The notes beneath the pieces were generated by a model. It did no database searches, was not told the origin of the DNA, and saw nothing but the letters and a program-made list of their open reading frames with translations. DNA of 64,000 bases from UBA1275 sp002323515 (lineage in GTDB: Bacteria; Bacteroidota; Rhodothermia; Balneolales; Balneolaceae), in the NCBI GenBank assembly GCA_964007875.1, contig CAXGAH010000012.1:5239-69238 (forward strand). Direction: 5' to 3'. Numbering within the stretch: the first letter of the stretch is position 1; every line of letters starts with the position of its first letter. Positions 1-9,335 of the stretch are shown one piece after another. Both the position numbers and the translations under genes were made by a program.

Positions 1-1
1 A

Positions 2-3000
2 ATAGATGAAATTCTTGGAAACTCAGTAAGTGACTCGGTTCGTCAATCCCTTACCTTTGGAAAATTGTATGAGCTTAAACAGAGTGACGCACGAGATATT
101 TCTAAGAACCGTAATTATACCATATCGGGTAATTCCAAAGGAGGGGTTTCAGGATCTTTTTATCTTGGTTTTGGTCTTATAGAGGGCTCGGTTAAAGTGT
201 TTGCTAACAACGTTGGGTTGACCGAAGGTACTGATTTTGAAGTCGATTACTCGTTTGGATCACTCACTATTATGAATGAACGCTACCTTGCCCCAGGTCA
301 AGAAATAGAAGTAGAGTATGAGAGTAATCAGTTCTCTATCATCGGGCAGAAAAATTTTACAGGCTTAAGAGCCGAATATCGCGTGAATGATGATATTCAA
401 TTTGGTAGTACTTTTTTCAAATTAAAAGAACAGCCACTGTCGGATAAAATTCGAATTGGCAATGAACCTATCAATAACACCGTCTTAGGTTTGGATGCTC
501 GAGCCAATTTTGAAGCATCTTGGCTAACTCAGGCTATCGATAGGGTGCCATTACTTCAGACCAAAACCCCATCAAATATTCAATTTAGTGGGGAGTTTGC
601 TCAGCTGCGACCTGGGGTTGCCCAAACAAATGCGGTACAGGAGGCTATCGATAACAATGAACTGTATAGGGACGAAAAAAACGGATTGGTTTTCATAGAT
701 GACTTTGAGGGGGCTGAATACACCATTAGTCTTACCAATCCAACCCGTTGGAATCTAGCTTCTGCACCAGCTGCCTTACCTGGCTACGCCCCAGACGAGA
801 CCTATTTTGCTAATCCGGATTTTGCAACCCCTCAAAGTAGTTTTGACCGAAAGGCGAGAGCAGATTTACGATCTCAATTTTCATGGTACTCCATTCCTCG
901 AAACATCAGTTCTATTCGTAATGCCATTGTTACTCCTGAATCGGAAACTATTTTATTGAAGGATGTATTCCAGGGGCGGGAAACCAACAATCGACAAGAA
1001 GATGTCATTACTTCGCTCGACATTCATTACAACCCAACCAGACGAGGGCCTTATAATTATAATCTCGGTCTTAAAAACGTCTTAGAAAATACGCCTGAAA
1101 ACACATGGGGTGGGATGACCTACGTCATACCTTCTGGACAAGAAGATTTGGTTCAAAATAACATTGAGTTTTTGGAGTTCTGGGTCCAAGCCATATTACC
1201 AGATGGGCAAGATCCAACCGGAGAAGAAGCCTTCTATGATGGTAAAATTTATCTGGATTTAGGAATTATTTCAGAGGATATCATTCCCAATGTTCGACTT
1301 AACACCGAAGACGGTCTTTCAACGGTGTTAAATAACTTGCAAGAAGATGATGCAGAATCTCAACCGCGCTCTTACATCCCACCATCCCCACCGGTCCCCC
1401 TCGGTCAATTTTCAAACGATAAAAGAGCCCTAGAGGATGTCGGCTTGGATGGCGCCCCCAATCCAGGGACTCCAGGAGCCGAAAACAGGGATGAAGGGGC
1501 CCTTTTTGGGGATTTTATTGAGGCTATGCGGGCGCAGTACGGGGAAGGAACAGAAGAGTTCTCAATGATTCAAGAAGACCCATCCAACGATGATTATGTC
1601 TATTATGGTGAAAACAAGGTGCTCGATTTCAAGCTACATGAACGCTTTTTTAGAATGTTAGGTCACCATGATGGGAATACCCCGGAAAGCGGTGGCAGTG
1701 ATAATAAAACCGCTGTAACCTTAAAACCTGATACCGAGGGTTTGGTCAGCGCCTCATCCATTCAGCAAACCAATTCCTATTATCAATATGAAATAGATTT
1801 TAATCCTGCTGATGCTTCACAATTGAATATTGGTTCATCTGGGAGCTACATTGTAGATAAAATACCCCGAAATCCTGAGTACAAAACCTGGTACTTGGTA
1901 CGTGTTCCATTGAGTGATTTTAAGCGAAAATTTGGGGACATAGAGAGCTTTCAGAACATATCCTACATCCGAATGTGGATGTCGGGGTACCAAAAACCTT
2001 TTACCATGCGATTCGCAACCTTGGAATTTGTGGGCTCTCAATGGAGAAAAGTGACCAATTTAAGCGATAGTCCAGTTAATCCAGGGGATTTTAAGTTATC
2101 CACGATTAATATCGAAGAAAATGCTAACAGAGAACCGTTTCCGTACCGTCAACCCGATGGGGCCATTAGAGCATTGAACCGAAGTGCACAAATTCAGGCG
2201 CTGGAAAATGAACAATCATTAGTGCTAAGTGTGGAAAACTTAGAGGCAGGAAAGGTTCAAATGGTGAAGCGAGTGTACCCGGGTAAATTGAACCTTTTAA
2301 ATTATTCCAACATGCGAATGTTTGTACATGGGGAAGGTTTTGATAAGCGTGGCGATGCGGAATTAGTCGTTCGGTTGGGGACAGATTTGGAGAGTAACTT
2401 CTATGAATATCGCCAGCCGGTAAGCCCATCACAGCCTATGCCATTTAATTACGACCCATCTGATGCTGGCCAATTAGAGGTAGAGGCTGCAGAAATTTGG
2501 CGATATGACGAAAATAATATGAACATCATCATATCCGCTTTTAATGTACTTAAGCAACTTCGGGACGATGCAGGCGCCGATCCAACCGAAGTGTTTGAAC
2601 AAAAGTTAGAATCTGAAGTAGCGGTAGATGGGGCAGTGGTTTCGATTAAAGGAAATCCTTCTCTAGATCGAGTGACCGAAATTGGGTTGGGTATACGAAA
2701 TCCATATGACCCACAGAATGTGAACTCAAAAGGTTCTCATTTATTGAATGCTGAAATGTGGTTAAATGAGTTACGGCTGTCTGGATTTGATAACGAAAAA
2801 GGCTGGGCGGCGAATGCCAAGTCCACCATTAAATTTGCTGACTTCGCTACCGTTAATGCTAATCTCACCCGAAGAACGAATGGTTTTGGGGGGCTTGAAT
2901 CACGGTTAGGAGATCGAAGTGTATCCGATCAAACCGCATACGGAATTAGCTCAACCATCAACCTGCATAAACTTATTCCTGACCGTTTTGGGTGGAGTTT

Positions 3001-5485
3001 TCCGGTGACCATTTCTAGCAGAGTTAATACGCAAACTCCGAAGTATTTACCATCACAGGGGGATATTCGCGTGACCGATTTTATCGATAAGGTGAATGCC
3101 GATGAATCGGTGCCATCTAATTTGAAAGATGAAGTTATTAACGCAAAAATTAATGATATTCAGACGGTTAATGAGACTTTTTCATTCAATGTTTCGAATA
3201 TATCTAAGCGTAATTCTAAGTCTAAATGGGCTCAGTTAACCTTGGATAACACCAAATTAAGTTATGTGTACAACGAGGGGTATTCTAAAAATCCACAATT
3301 AGTTTTTCAGAACAAGTGGGACTATAAAGCTTCTATTCAGTACAATTTATCGTTACGTCGAATTAAGTTACTTCAACCTTTTAAATTTACCGAGGGTATT
3401 CCTGTACTTGGGGCATTGTCCGAGCTTCGATTGGGTTATTTACCCTCTTCCATCACAGCTTCATCTACACTTACCCGGCGTTATGACGAATCTCGGAGAC
3501 GTAACCTAAGTGACCCTGAGGATATTCAAGCTTTACAACAATCACACGCATTCACCCAACAGAATCGCTTTTCCTTTAGCTATAATTTTATGCCCTCGAT
3601 TCCAATCACCTTCACGAGTTCATCCAATTTTGATTTTTCGAGTTTAGGTATAAAACCAAGTAATCGGGACGATGTGGATAGTTTATCCTATCGAATCAAA
3701 CCAAGTTTTGATGTAATAAAAGGTGCGCTTCGAGATACCTTAACGCCTCGAAGATCTTCTTACCAGGAGAGTTATTCGGCAAGTTGGAGGCCTAAACTTA
3801 ACGCCATTGATGCATTGAACTGGTTAACCTACTCCGCTTCTTATGGGGGGGGCTATCAGTGGGCCAATAGTCCAAGTGGGTCAGATTTAGGGGCTAACGT
3901 TTCGAATTCGTTACAACTGGATAACACATTTAAGGTGAGTACGAATAGACTCTTGGCAAAGTTTGAATGGTATGAAAATGTGGAAGAAACTAACAAGAAT
4001 GAAACAAAACGCCGGAATGATGCTAAAGCAAAGCGCAAAGAAGAAATTGAAAGCGGCGTAGCAGATAGCCTGAGAACTCCGAAACCACCCCCGGATTTGG
4101 TCAAAGATGTGCAGTACCTCTCACGAAAAGCACTACTTACTTTGCTAAGTCTTGAAGACGTATCTATCGGTTATAAACGCCAAAAAAGTGGCTCACAACC
4201 TGGTTATTCGGGCTCTTCGGAGTTCTTTAAGTCATTCAACGATGCATCCTCAGGCGATTACTCACCTCCATTGGCATATCGGCTTGGACTAAAAGATCGA
4301 ATTCCAAAGCAACAGCTGATTGGAAACCTAGACGGAGAAAATAATATTCAACTTCCTGCTAATAATACCCAAGGGGATATTTTTTCTGCGAGTACTCGTA
4401 TTAGTCCATTTGAAAATGTGACGGTAAACCTGGACTGGGATGCCAGTATTTCTCAGAAAAGTACAGAAACAATTACTCTGACACCTACTAACGAGATTAC
4501 ATCCATCAGAACAGAATCGGGTTCTTTTAGTTCTTCGGTATGGGCCTTTGGTGGTGGATATAAGGATCTATTTCAACGTCAGCTCGAGACGGCGGTCTTG
4601 GATATTAGACCTGGTGAGCGTTCTATTGTGGATTCGTTGGGAAACAGCGATGGCCGAGGGGTATTGAACCGTACAACCCTCCAAGAAGACTACATGAAAG
4701 CCTATTTAGGAGCTGGATCTAATGGATTAGGTGAAAAAGGGTTTATGGCATTCCCTAAACCGGGTTGGAGAGTGACATGGAACCGTTTGGAAAATTATAT
4801 ACCCTTCATAGGGCAGTACATGACCAATGCCTCATTGAATCACGCTTATCGAGGCACCTATAAAGTAGATTGGAGTTTGAATGCCTTGGTGGGCGAGCAG
4901 TCAGGACAGAATATTGGGGATTATTCTATTATAGATGTGCGTGGAAGTTATGAGCCGACCTCGATTAGGGCTGAGCGTAGGTTCTCCCCATTTGTGAAAC
5001 TGAACATGACCTGGGAATCGGGTTTAAAAACCGATGTTGGCTATGACCGAAGTACCATTTCTACGTTTGCAGTGAGCTCAAAGCGGGTTACAGAGACCCT
5101 GACACAAGGAGTGGACGCCTCTATAAATTACATATTCCGGAACGTGCGTATTTCATTCTTGCCTAAGCTTCGGAATAATATTGACATGAGCCTTCGTGGA
5201 AGCTATAAAAATGATACTGAAATATCCTACAAACTCGATACCGATTTGGATAATGCGTTACAAGATGGGATAAGTATGGATCAAGTTGGAAGCGCCGAAA
5301 CGCTTAGTGGACGGGAAACAGGGCAGCGACGAATCAATGGCAGTTTTACGCTGGGTTATAAGATATCCTCTACTATCTCATCTAATTTTGAGTACACTTA
5401 TTCAAGAATCGAATCCAATAACATTCCCACTCGTACCAATCACGATATTCGGTTTAACTTTAGGATAGCCATTCGATCACGCTAG
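2..5485 (+). CDS. sprA: Cell-surface protein SprA (T9SS translocon), 5' end outside the window
   Basis: SprA forms the very large outer-membrane channel of the type IX secretion system. The reading frame is open from base 2 to the stop at 5485 and no start is needed inside the window, so 1827 C-terminal residues are present. Family members usually have about 2300-2500 residues, so roughly the first quarter lies upstream. The fragment shows the family's mix of outer-membrane strand patterns: N-terminal domains with YxLG-like strands, a DDFEG motif (VFIDDFEGAEY, about residue 237), long acidic Asn/Asp-rich loops and a C-terminal series of amphipathic strands ending in FNFRIAIRSR. A TTG codon at 65 could be mistaken for a start, but the frame continues upstream in the same style. 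The gene converges on lnt. Its presence fits the T9SS sorting domains on several proteins further right. Confidence 0.88.
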   Translation: MDEILGNSVSDSVRQSLTFGKLYELKQSDARDISKNRNYTISGNSKGGVSGSFYLGFGLIEGSVKVFANNVGLTEGTDFEVDYSFGSLTIMNERYLAPGQEIEVEYESNQFSIIGQKNFTGLRAEYRVNDDIQFGSTFFKLKEQPLSDKIRIGNEPINNTVLGLDARANFEASWLTQAIDRVPLLQTKTPSNIQFSGEFAQLRPGVAQTNAVQEAIDNNELYRDEKNGLVFIDDFEGAEYTISLTNPTRWNLASAPAALPGYAPDETYFANPDFATPQSSFDRKARADLRSQFSWYSIPRNISSIRNAIVTPESETILLKDVFQGRETNNRQEDVITSLDIHYNPTRRGPYNYNLGLKNVLENTPENTWGGMTYVIPSGQEDLVQNNIEFLEFWVQAILPDGQDPTGEEAFYDGKIYLDLGIISEDIIPNVRLNTEDGLSTVLNNLQEDDAESQPRSYIPPSPPVPLGQFSNDKRALEDVGLDGAPNPGTPGAENRDEGALFGDFIEAMRAQYGEGTEEFSMIQEDPSNDDYVYYGENKVLDFKLHERFFRMLGHHDGNTPESGGSDNKTAVTLKPDTEGLVSASSIQQTNSYYQYEIDFNPADASQLNIGSSGSYIVDKIPRNPEYKTWYLVRVPLSDFKRKFGDIESFQNISYIRMWMSGYQKPFTMRFATLEFVGSQWRKVTNLSDSPVNPGDFKLSTINIEENANREPFPYRQPDGAIRALNRSAQIQALENEQSLVLSVENLEAGKVQMVKRVYPGKLNLLNYSNMRMFVHGEGFDKRGDAELVVRLGTDLESNFYEYRQPVSPSQPMPFNYDPSDAGQLEVEAAEIWRYDENNMNIIISAFNVLKQLRDDAGADPTEVFEQKLESEVAVDGAVVSIKGNPSLDRVTEIGLGIRNPYDPQNVNSKGSHLLNAEMWLNELRLSGFDNEKGWAANAKSTIKFADFATVNANLTRRTNGFGGLESRLGDRSVSDQTAYGISSTINLHKLIPDRFGWSFPVTISSRVNTQTPKYLPSQGDIRVTDFIDKVNADESVPSNLKDEVINAKINDIQTVNETFSFNVSNISKRNSKSKWAQLTLDNTKLSYVYNEGYSKNPQLVFQNKWDYKASIQYNLSLRRIKLLQPFKFTEGIPVLGALSELRLGYLPSSITASSTLTRRYDESRRRNLSDPEDIQALQQSHAFTQQNRFSFSYNFMPSIPITFTSSSNFDFSSLGIKPSNRDDVDSLSYRIKPSFDVIKGALRDTLTPRRSSYQESYSASWRPKLNAIDALNWLTYSASYGGGYQWANSPSGSDLGANVSNSLQLDNTFKVSTNRLLAKFEWYENVEETNKNETKRRNDAKAKRKEEIESGVADSLRTPKPPPDLVKDVQYLSRKALLTLLSLEDVSIGYKRQKSGSQPGYSGSSEFFKSFNDASSGDYSPPLAYRLGLKDRIPKQQLIGNLDGENNIQLPANNTQGDIFSASTRISPFENVTVNLDWDASISQKSTETITLTPTNEITSIRTESGSFSSSVWAFGGGYKDLFQRQLETAVLDIRPGERSIVDSLGNSDGRGVLNRTTLQEDYMKAYLGAGSNGLGEKGFMAFPKPGWRVTWNRLENYIPFIGQYMTNASLNHAYRGTYKVDWSLNALVGEQSGQNIGDYSIIDVRGSYEPTSIRAERRFSPFVKLNMTWESGLKTDVGYDRSTISTFAVSSKRVTETLTQGVDASINYIFRNVRISFLPKLRNNIDMSLRGSYKNDTEISYKLDTDLDNALQDGISMDQVGSAETLSGRETGQRRINGSFTLGYKISSTISSNFEYTYSRIESNNIPTRTNHDIRFNFRIAIRSR

Positions 5486-5585
5486 CGTTACATTGTCTAG
5501 AATTTACAAACGAGCCCCATGCGTGCAACCATTCTCAGGTACTAGGCATAAACGTGTCTCAAACACGCCAAAATCAAGCCTCCTA

Positions 5586-7187
5586 TCACCGTTTTCTTGT
5601 CACCCAGCCATATCCCACACTTAGGAGCACAAGGAAAAAGCACAACATGGATAGCCAGTCCCCATATCGAGCATAAAAGCTAAGATCATTTCTCAAGGGC
5701 ACAACAGCGGTAAAGGAGGTACGAGTCCAATAATCTGTTTTTTGTTGGATACTCCCATCAGGACTTATTATTCCTGATGTTCCGTTATTAGCACTTCGAA
5801 CTACCCAGCGGCGAAATTCAATGGATCGAAGTCGAGCATAGGCGAAATGTTGTACATGTCCGCTTGAATTACCCCACCATCCATCATTAGTAATGATGGT
5901 CAATATCTGAGCCCCATCACGTACAAATACACGATTCCATGACGGAAATACCGAATCATAGCATACCAGACCGGGACTTATAAAGCCGGAGGAACTCTTT
6001 AGCATCGTGGGCTCATCTCCTTGTCCAAAGCCGGCATGTTTACCCCAATCAACCCATCCAAATATGGCCACCTTATTTAAGAATTCTACAAAAGGTAATC
6101 GTTCTACAAAAGGCACTAATTGAGCCTTATCATAGCGGGATAATTGTCCAGTTGAGTCTGCAAAAAGGGTGGAATTGTAGGCATTATACTTAACGCCATT
6201 TACGCTGGAACGATACAGCTCCGGTGTTTGCTCAGGGTATAGTGTATAGAGCCCCGTCCCAATGATAAAATTGGTTTGCCAGGTTTTTGCTGAATCTGCA
6301 ATACGTTTGGCATGCCACGAATCCATTTGTATTGATTTATCAATGGCGTTTTCAGGCCATACGATGAGTTCCGTTTCCATATTTCTTTGGACACTAGATA
6401 AGTTGAACAAGCTATCCAAAACCTCTTCAGCTCCGCTCATACCCCCGTAATCTTGATAAGAATCATGATTTGGTTGAACGACCACAACTCCAATGGAATC
6501 ACCCTTCAACACTTGGAGTTCTTGGGATGATACCCCAAAGTAAATCATCGATGCCAGGGGTGGTAGAATAAAACAAAGGACCAACAAGACGGTATTTTTA
6601 GCTTTCTTATTAGGTATTTGCAGCCAGTGGGCACATAAAAAACTTCCAAATACTACCCAAAAACTAATACCCAAGTGACCTGTTATCGAGATGTATTGGA
6701 TTACTGATATGTGATTAGCCCAAGCATTACCTACCCCGAGCCAAGGCCAAGCTAAATCCCAGTGATGATGAAGATATTCATATAAAATCCATGCGGCAGC
6801 CTGAAAAAGTGCGGCCCAACCAAAAAGGTGATAGCGATGATGAATAAATCGAATAACCATCATAGGCAATAGCATAACTGTGCTGTTTGCCACGATAGCG
6901 GCAACGCCTGCTGGAATACTCGCCATAATAAGCCAATAGGTAGTCCCTAGATTCCATATAAAGAATGCTGGGTAGCTAATTAGCGCAAGATGCCGGTAAC
7001 TATGGCTTAAAAGTACCAGTTGGTATAGTCCAACAAACCCAAAAAAACTCAAAAATGAAGCATTTACGGGTGGAAAACTCAGGCTTAATAGCAGCCCTAC
7101 TCCAACTGATAGAATCCAAGGGTTATGGGCCCAAGTTAACCTAGTAGCAAATAGACTTGATGGATTAAACGATGAATAGCTTCTCAT
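5586..7187 (-). CDS. lnt: Apolipoprotein N-acyltransferase
   Basis: Lnt adds the third acyl chain to the N-terminal cysteine of lipoproteins in the inner membrane. The 533-residue protein has an N-terminal block of hydrophobic helices (about residues 20-240) and a C-terminal nitrilase-type domain. The Glu-Lys-Cys triad is visible: E279 in VWPENA, K354 in DKAQLVPF and C409 in LVCYDSVF, followed by the usual NDGWW. The ATG at 7187 is chosen because it overlaps the TGA of rsmI in an ATGA junction; a longer frame to 7238 exists but would lie inside rsmI. Many lipoproteins in this window would be its substrates. Confidence 0.93.
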   Translation of the reverse strand: MRSYSSFNPSSLFATRLTWAHNPWILSVGVGLLLSLSFPPVNASFLSFFGFVGLYQLVLLSHSYRHLALISYPAFFIWNLGTTYWLIMASIPAGVAAIVANSTVMLLPMMVIRFIHHRYHLFGWAALFQAAAWILYEYLHHHWDLAWPWLGVGNAWANHISVIQYISITGHLGISFWVVFGSFLCAHWLQIPNKKAKNTVLLVLCFILPPLASMIYFGVSSQELQVLKGDSIGVVVVQPNHDSYQDYGGMSGAEEVLDSLFNLSSVQRNMETELIVWPENAIDKSIQMDSWHAKRIADSAKTWQTNFIIGTGLYTLYPEQTPELYRSSVNGVKYNAYNSTLFADSTGQLSRYDKAQLVPFVERLPFVEFLNKVAIFGWVDWGKHAGFGQGDEPTMLKSSSGFISPGLVCYDSVFPSWNRVFVRDGAQILTIITNDGWWGNSSGHVQHFAYARLRSIEFRRWVVRSANNGTSGIISPDGSIQQKTDYWTRTSFTAVVPLRNDLSFYARYGDWLSMLCFFLVLLSVGYGWVTRKR

Positions 7188-7885
7188 AAAGCTTCTGTTT
7201 GCTCTTCCTGATAATTTGGTGGGGCAATGACTACACATATTTCCCCCTTTATTTTGGTACGATTCTCAAATATAGGAACGACTTCAGACAACTTCCCACG
7301 GATAATTTCTTCAAAGGCTTTTGTGAGTTCTCGACAAACTGCCACATATCGATCTTCTCCAAGGTAAGTTATGGCTTCGGTGAGAAATTTTAGGATTCGA
7401 TGAGGACTCTCATATAGAACCAAAGTACATAGCATGTTAGCAAGGAAATCCCATTGTTTTTGACGTCCTTTTTTATGGGGTAGAAAACCGTGGAAATAAA
7501 ACGAATCGCTTGGTAAACCGCTTGAAATTAAGGCAGTGGTAACCGCGTCAGCGCCTGGAATGACTCTAACGGTATGACCCGAAATGTGAGCAGCGCGAAC
7601 AGCTAAAAATCCAGGATCTGAAATCCCAGGCATACCTGCATCGGTAATTAAAGCAAAGTCTTGTCCAGCATCTAGGTGACGAATGAATTGCTCTACTTTG
7701 TGATGCTCGTTGTGTTGATGCAGCGAGCGAGTGGGGGTAGGAATTCCATAATGCTGGAGAAATTTAGACGAGGTTCGAGTATCCTCACAAGCGATTAAGG
7801 AAACCGTCTTAAGTACTTCTAAAGCTCTTTCCGAAATATCCTTTAGATTTCCAATGGGTGTTGCAATAATGAATAGGGTGGACAA
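7184..7885 (-). CDS. rsmI: 16S rRNA (cytidine-1402-2'-O)-methyltransferase
   Basis: RsmI methylates the ribose of C1402 in 16S rRNA using S-adenosylmethionine. The 233-residue protein has the tetrapyrrole-methylase fold and the family signatures in order: LFIIATPIGNLKDIS at the N-terminus, ACEDTR near residue 33, ITDAGMPGISDPG near residue 78, and the VIPGADAVTTALISSGLP segment. The length is slightly short but within family range; the C-terminal HTH-like part of longer homologues is reduced. It is the first gene of a two-gene minus-strand unit with lnt, with a 4-nt overlap. It is divergent from the VOC gene across a 136-bp AT-rich spacer. Confidence 0.93.
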   Translation of the reverse strand: MSTLFIIATPIGNLKDISERALEVLKTVSLIACEDTRTSSKFLQHYGIPTPTRSLHQHNEHHKVEQFIRHLDAGQDFALITDAGMPGISDPGFLAVRAAHISGHTVRVIPGADAVTTALISSGLPSDSFYFHGFLPHKKGRQKQWDFLANMLCTLVLYESPHRILKFLTEAITYLGEDRYVAVCRELTKAFEEIIRGKLSEVVPIFENRTKIKGEICVVIAPPNYQEEQTEAL

Positions 7886-8021
7886 AATATGTCAGGGTAG
7901 TACTCGAATAGCGCCCAATAACACAGGTTATGGGATAATTCGAGTGGTTAATTGTAAAATGAGACACAGTAATTGCAATAAAATTACGTATTTTTCAGCT
8001 TAACTAAATTACACTTTCGTC

Positions 8022-8399
8022 ATGTTTAAGCCAAAAGGTCTCAATCACATAACTATTCGAGTAAATCGTATAGAAGATTCCAAGTATTTTTATGGGGATG
8101 TACTTGGTCTAGAACTTGTCAAAACAATGGGACAGAGCATGGCGGTATATGATATTGGTAACGGTGATACACTGGTAATTGTTGAGGCAGAAACCAGCTA
8201 TGACCCAAGTTCTCGTGATTTCCGTGTGGATCATTTTGGTTTTTATGTGGATGAACCCAAGCAGGTCGATGAATTAGCAGAGTACTTTAGGAAATATGAA
8301 GTGGCCATCGTAAGTGGTCCAGCTAATCGTAAAAAGGGGCGTTTTTTGTTTGTAACTGATCCAGATGGGAATATGATCGAATTTTTTCATGAAGAGTAG
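8022..8399 (+). CDS. VOC (glyoxalase/bleomycin-resistance fold) family protein
   Basis: A single vicinal-oxygen-chelate domain of 125 residues. Sequence shows the two beta-alpha-beta-beta-beta halves: GLNHITIRVNRIEDSKYFY with the first metal-type His, then VDHFGFYVDEP with the second His, and the C-terminal TDPDGNMIEFFHEE with the closing Glu. Such proteins are metal-dependent lyases, isomerases or dioxygenases, or thiol-transferases; the substrate cannot be read from sequence. The ATG at 8022 starts directly before the domain. It leads a plus-strand run that continues 15 bp later with the ATP-grasp gene. Confidence 0.8.
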   Translation: MFKPKGLNHITIRVNRIEDSKYFYGDVLGLELVKTMGQSMAVYDIGNGDTLVIVEAETSYDPSSRDFRVDHFGFYVDEPKQVDELAEYFRKYEVAIVSGPANRKKGRFLFVTDPDGNMIEFFHEE

Positions 8400-8414
8400 C
8401 TAGCGCACGAAGGA

Positions 8415-9335
8415 ATGAGCACATTGATTTATTTTGTAACGGAGGATCGTTACATCAGCCCCATTCCTGAAAATACTTATGTGGAAAATATCTTTCGAGA
8501 AGACGAGCTGTTAGGCAGCGCTCTGGCCAGTTTAGGGTATGAGCACAAGCGGGTTAGTTGGAGGGATAGTTCTATTGATTGGGCAAGGGCAGGCTGGGTG
8601 TTGATTCGGACGACTTGGGATTATTTTGACCACTTCGATGAATTTAGTAACTGGTTACGTCAACTCCCTGCGAATGCTTGCATGAACCCCAAGTCCTTAC
8701 TGAGCTGGAATACCGACAAACATTACCTACTAGATTTAGCTCAAATAGGAATTCCTATTGTTCCCTCAACCATCATATCGAGGCAACACCCTGAACCCTT
8801 GAGTGAGATGGCCTCGGAATTAGGTTATACACACATAATAGTAAAACCAACCATAGCCGGTGCAGCTCGTTTAACGTACCAGCTAAAGGACGAGCAAATA
8901 GGGGCGTTTGACCGAGATTTTACCAAGTTAAACGTCAAAGAAGACTTTATCCTTCAGCCTTTTGTGTCGAGCGTTACAAGTTTTGGAGAATTGTCACTCA
9001 TGGTTATGGGTGGAAAATGCACTCATGCGGTCCAAAAAAGGGTGAAAGTAGGGGATTTCAGAGTTCAGGACGATTTCGGAGGAACGGTGCATCATTTTAC
9101 TCTCACACCAGAACTTATTGAATTTGCTGAGATGGTCATGGGACTCATAGACCCAAAACCACTTTATGGCAGGGTTGATATCTTGCGAAACGATGCCGAT
9201 CAATGGATGGTTTCTGAGGTAGAATTAATAGAGCCCGAACTATGGTTTCGTACTGCCCCAGAAGCGGTAGAGCACCTAGCAATGGCTATTCATAACCACA
9301 TTCAACATTATCATGAGAACCACTCGAACCCGTAG
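8415..9335 (+). CDS. ATP-grasp domain protein (DcsG/RimK-like)
   Basis: A 306-residue ATP-grasp ligase. The N-terminal pre-ATP domain includes a WVLIRTTWDY stretch near residue 61; the central ATP-binding part has HIIVKPTIAGAARLTY (about residues 134-149) and FILQPFV; the C-terminal metal-binding end reads EVELIEPELWFRTAPEAV, a signature of the DcsG-like group that ligates small amino or carboxy compounds. The real substrate is unknown. A GAAGGA ribosome-binding site lies just ahead of the ATG at 8415. Its last 23 nt overlap the start of the next FAD oxidoreductase, so the two are probably translated together. Confidence 0.72.
   Translation: MSTLIYFVTEDRYISPIPENTYVENIFREDELLGSALASLGYEHKRVSWRDSSIDWARAGWVLIRTTWDYFDHFDEFSNWLRQLPANACMNPKSLLSWNTDKHYLLDLAQIGIPIVPSTIISRQHPEPLSEMASELGYTHIIVKPTIAGAARLTYQLKDEQIGAFDRDFTKLNVKEDFILQPFVSSVTSFGELSLMVMGGKCTHAVQKRVKVGDFRVQDDFGGTVHHFTLTPELIEFAEMVMGLIDPKPLYGRVDILRNDADQWMVSEVELIEPELWFRTAPEAVEHLAMAIHNHIQHYHENHSNP

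Noticed and set aside
65..67. TTG as start codon of sprA
   Set aside because: The frame is open to base 2 with similar amino-acid style, and the family is several hundred residues longer, so the gene simply enters from the left edge.
5553..5567. Hairpin CGTGT/ACACG between sprA and lnt
   Set aside because: Only five pairs and no T-run; too weak to call a terminator.
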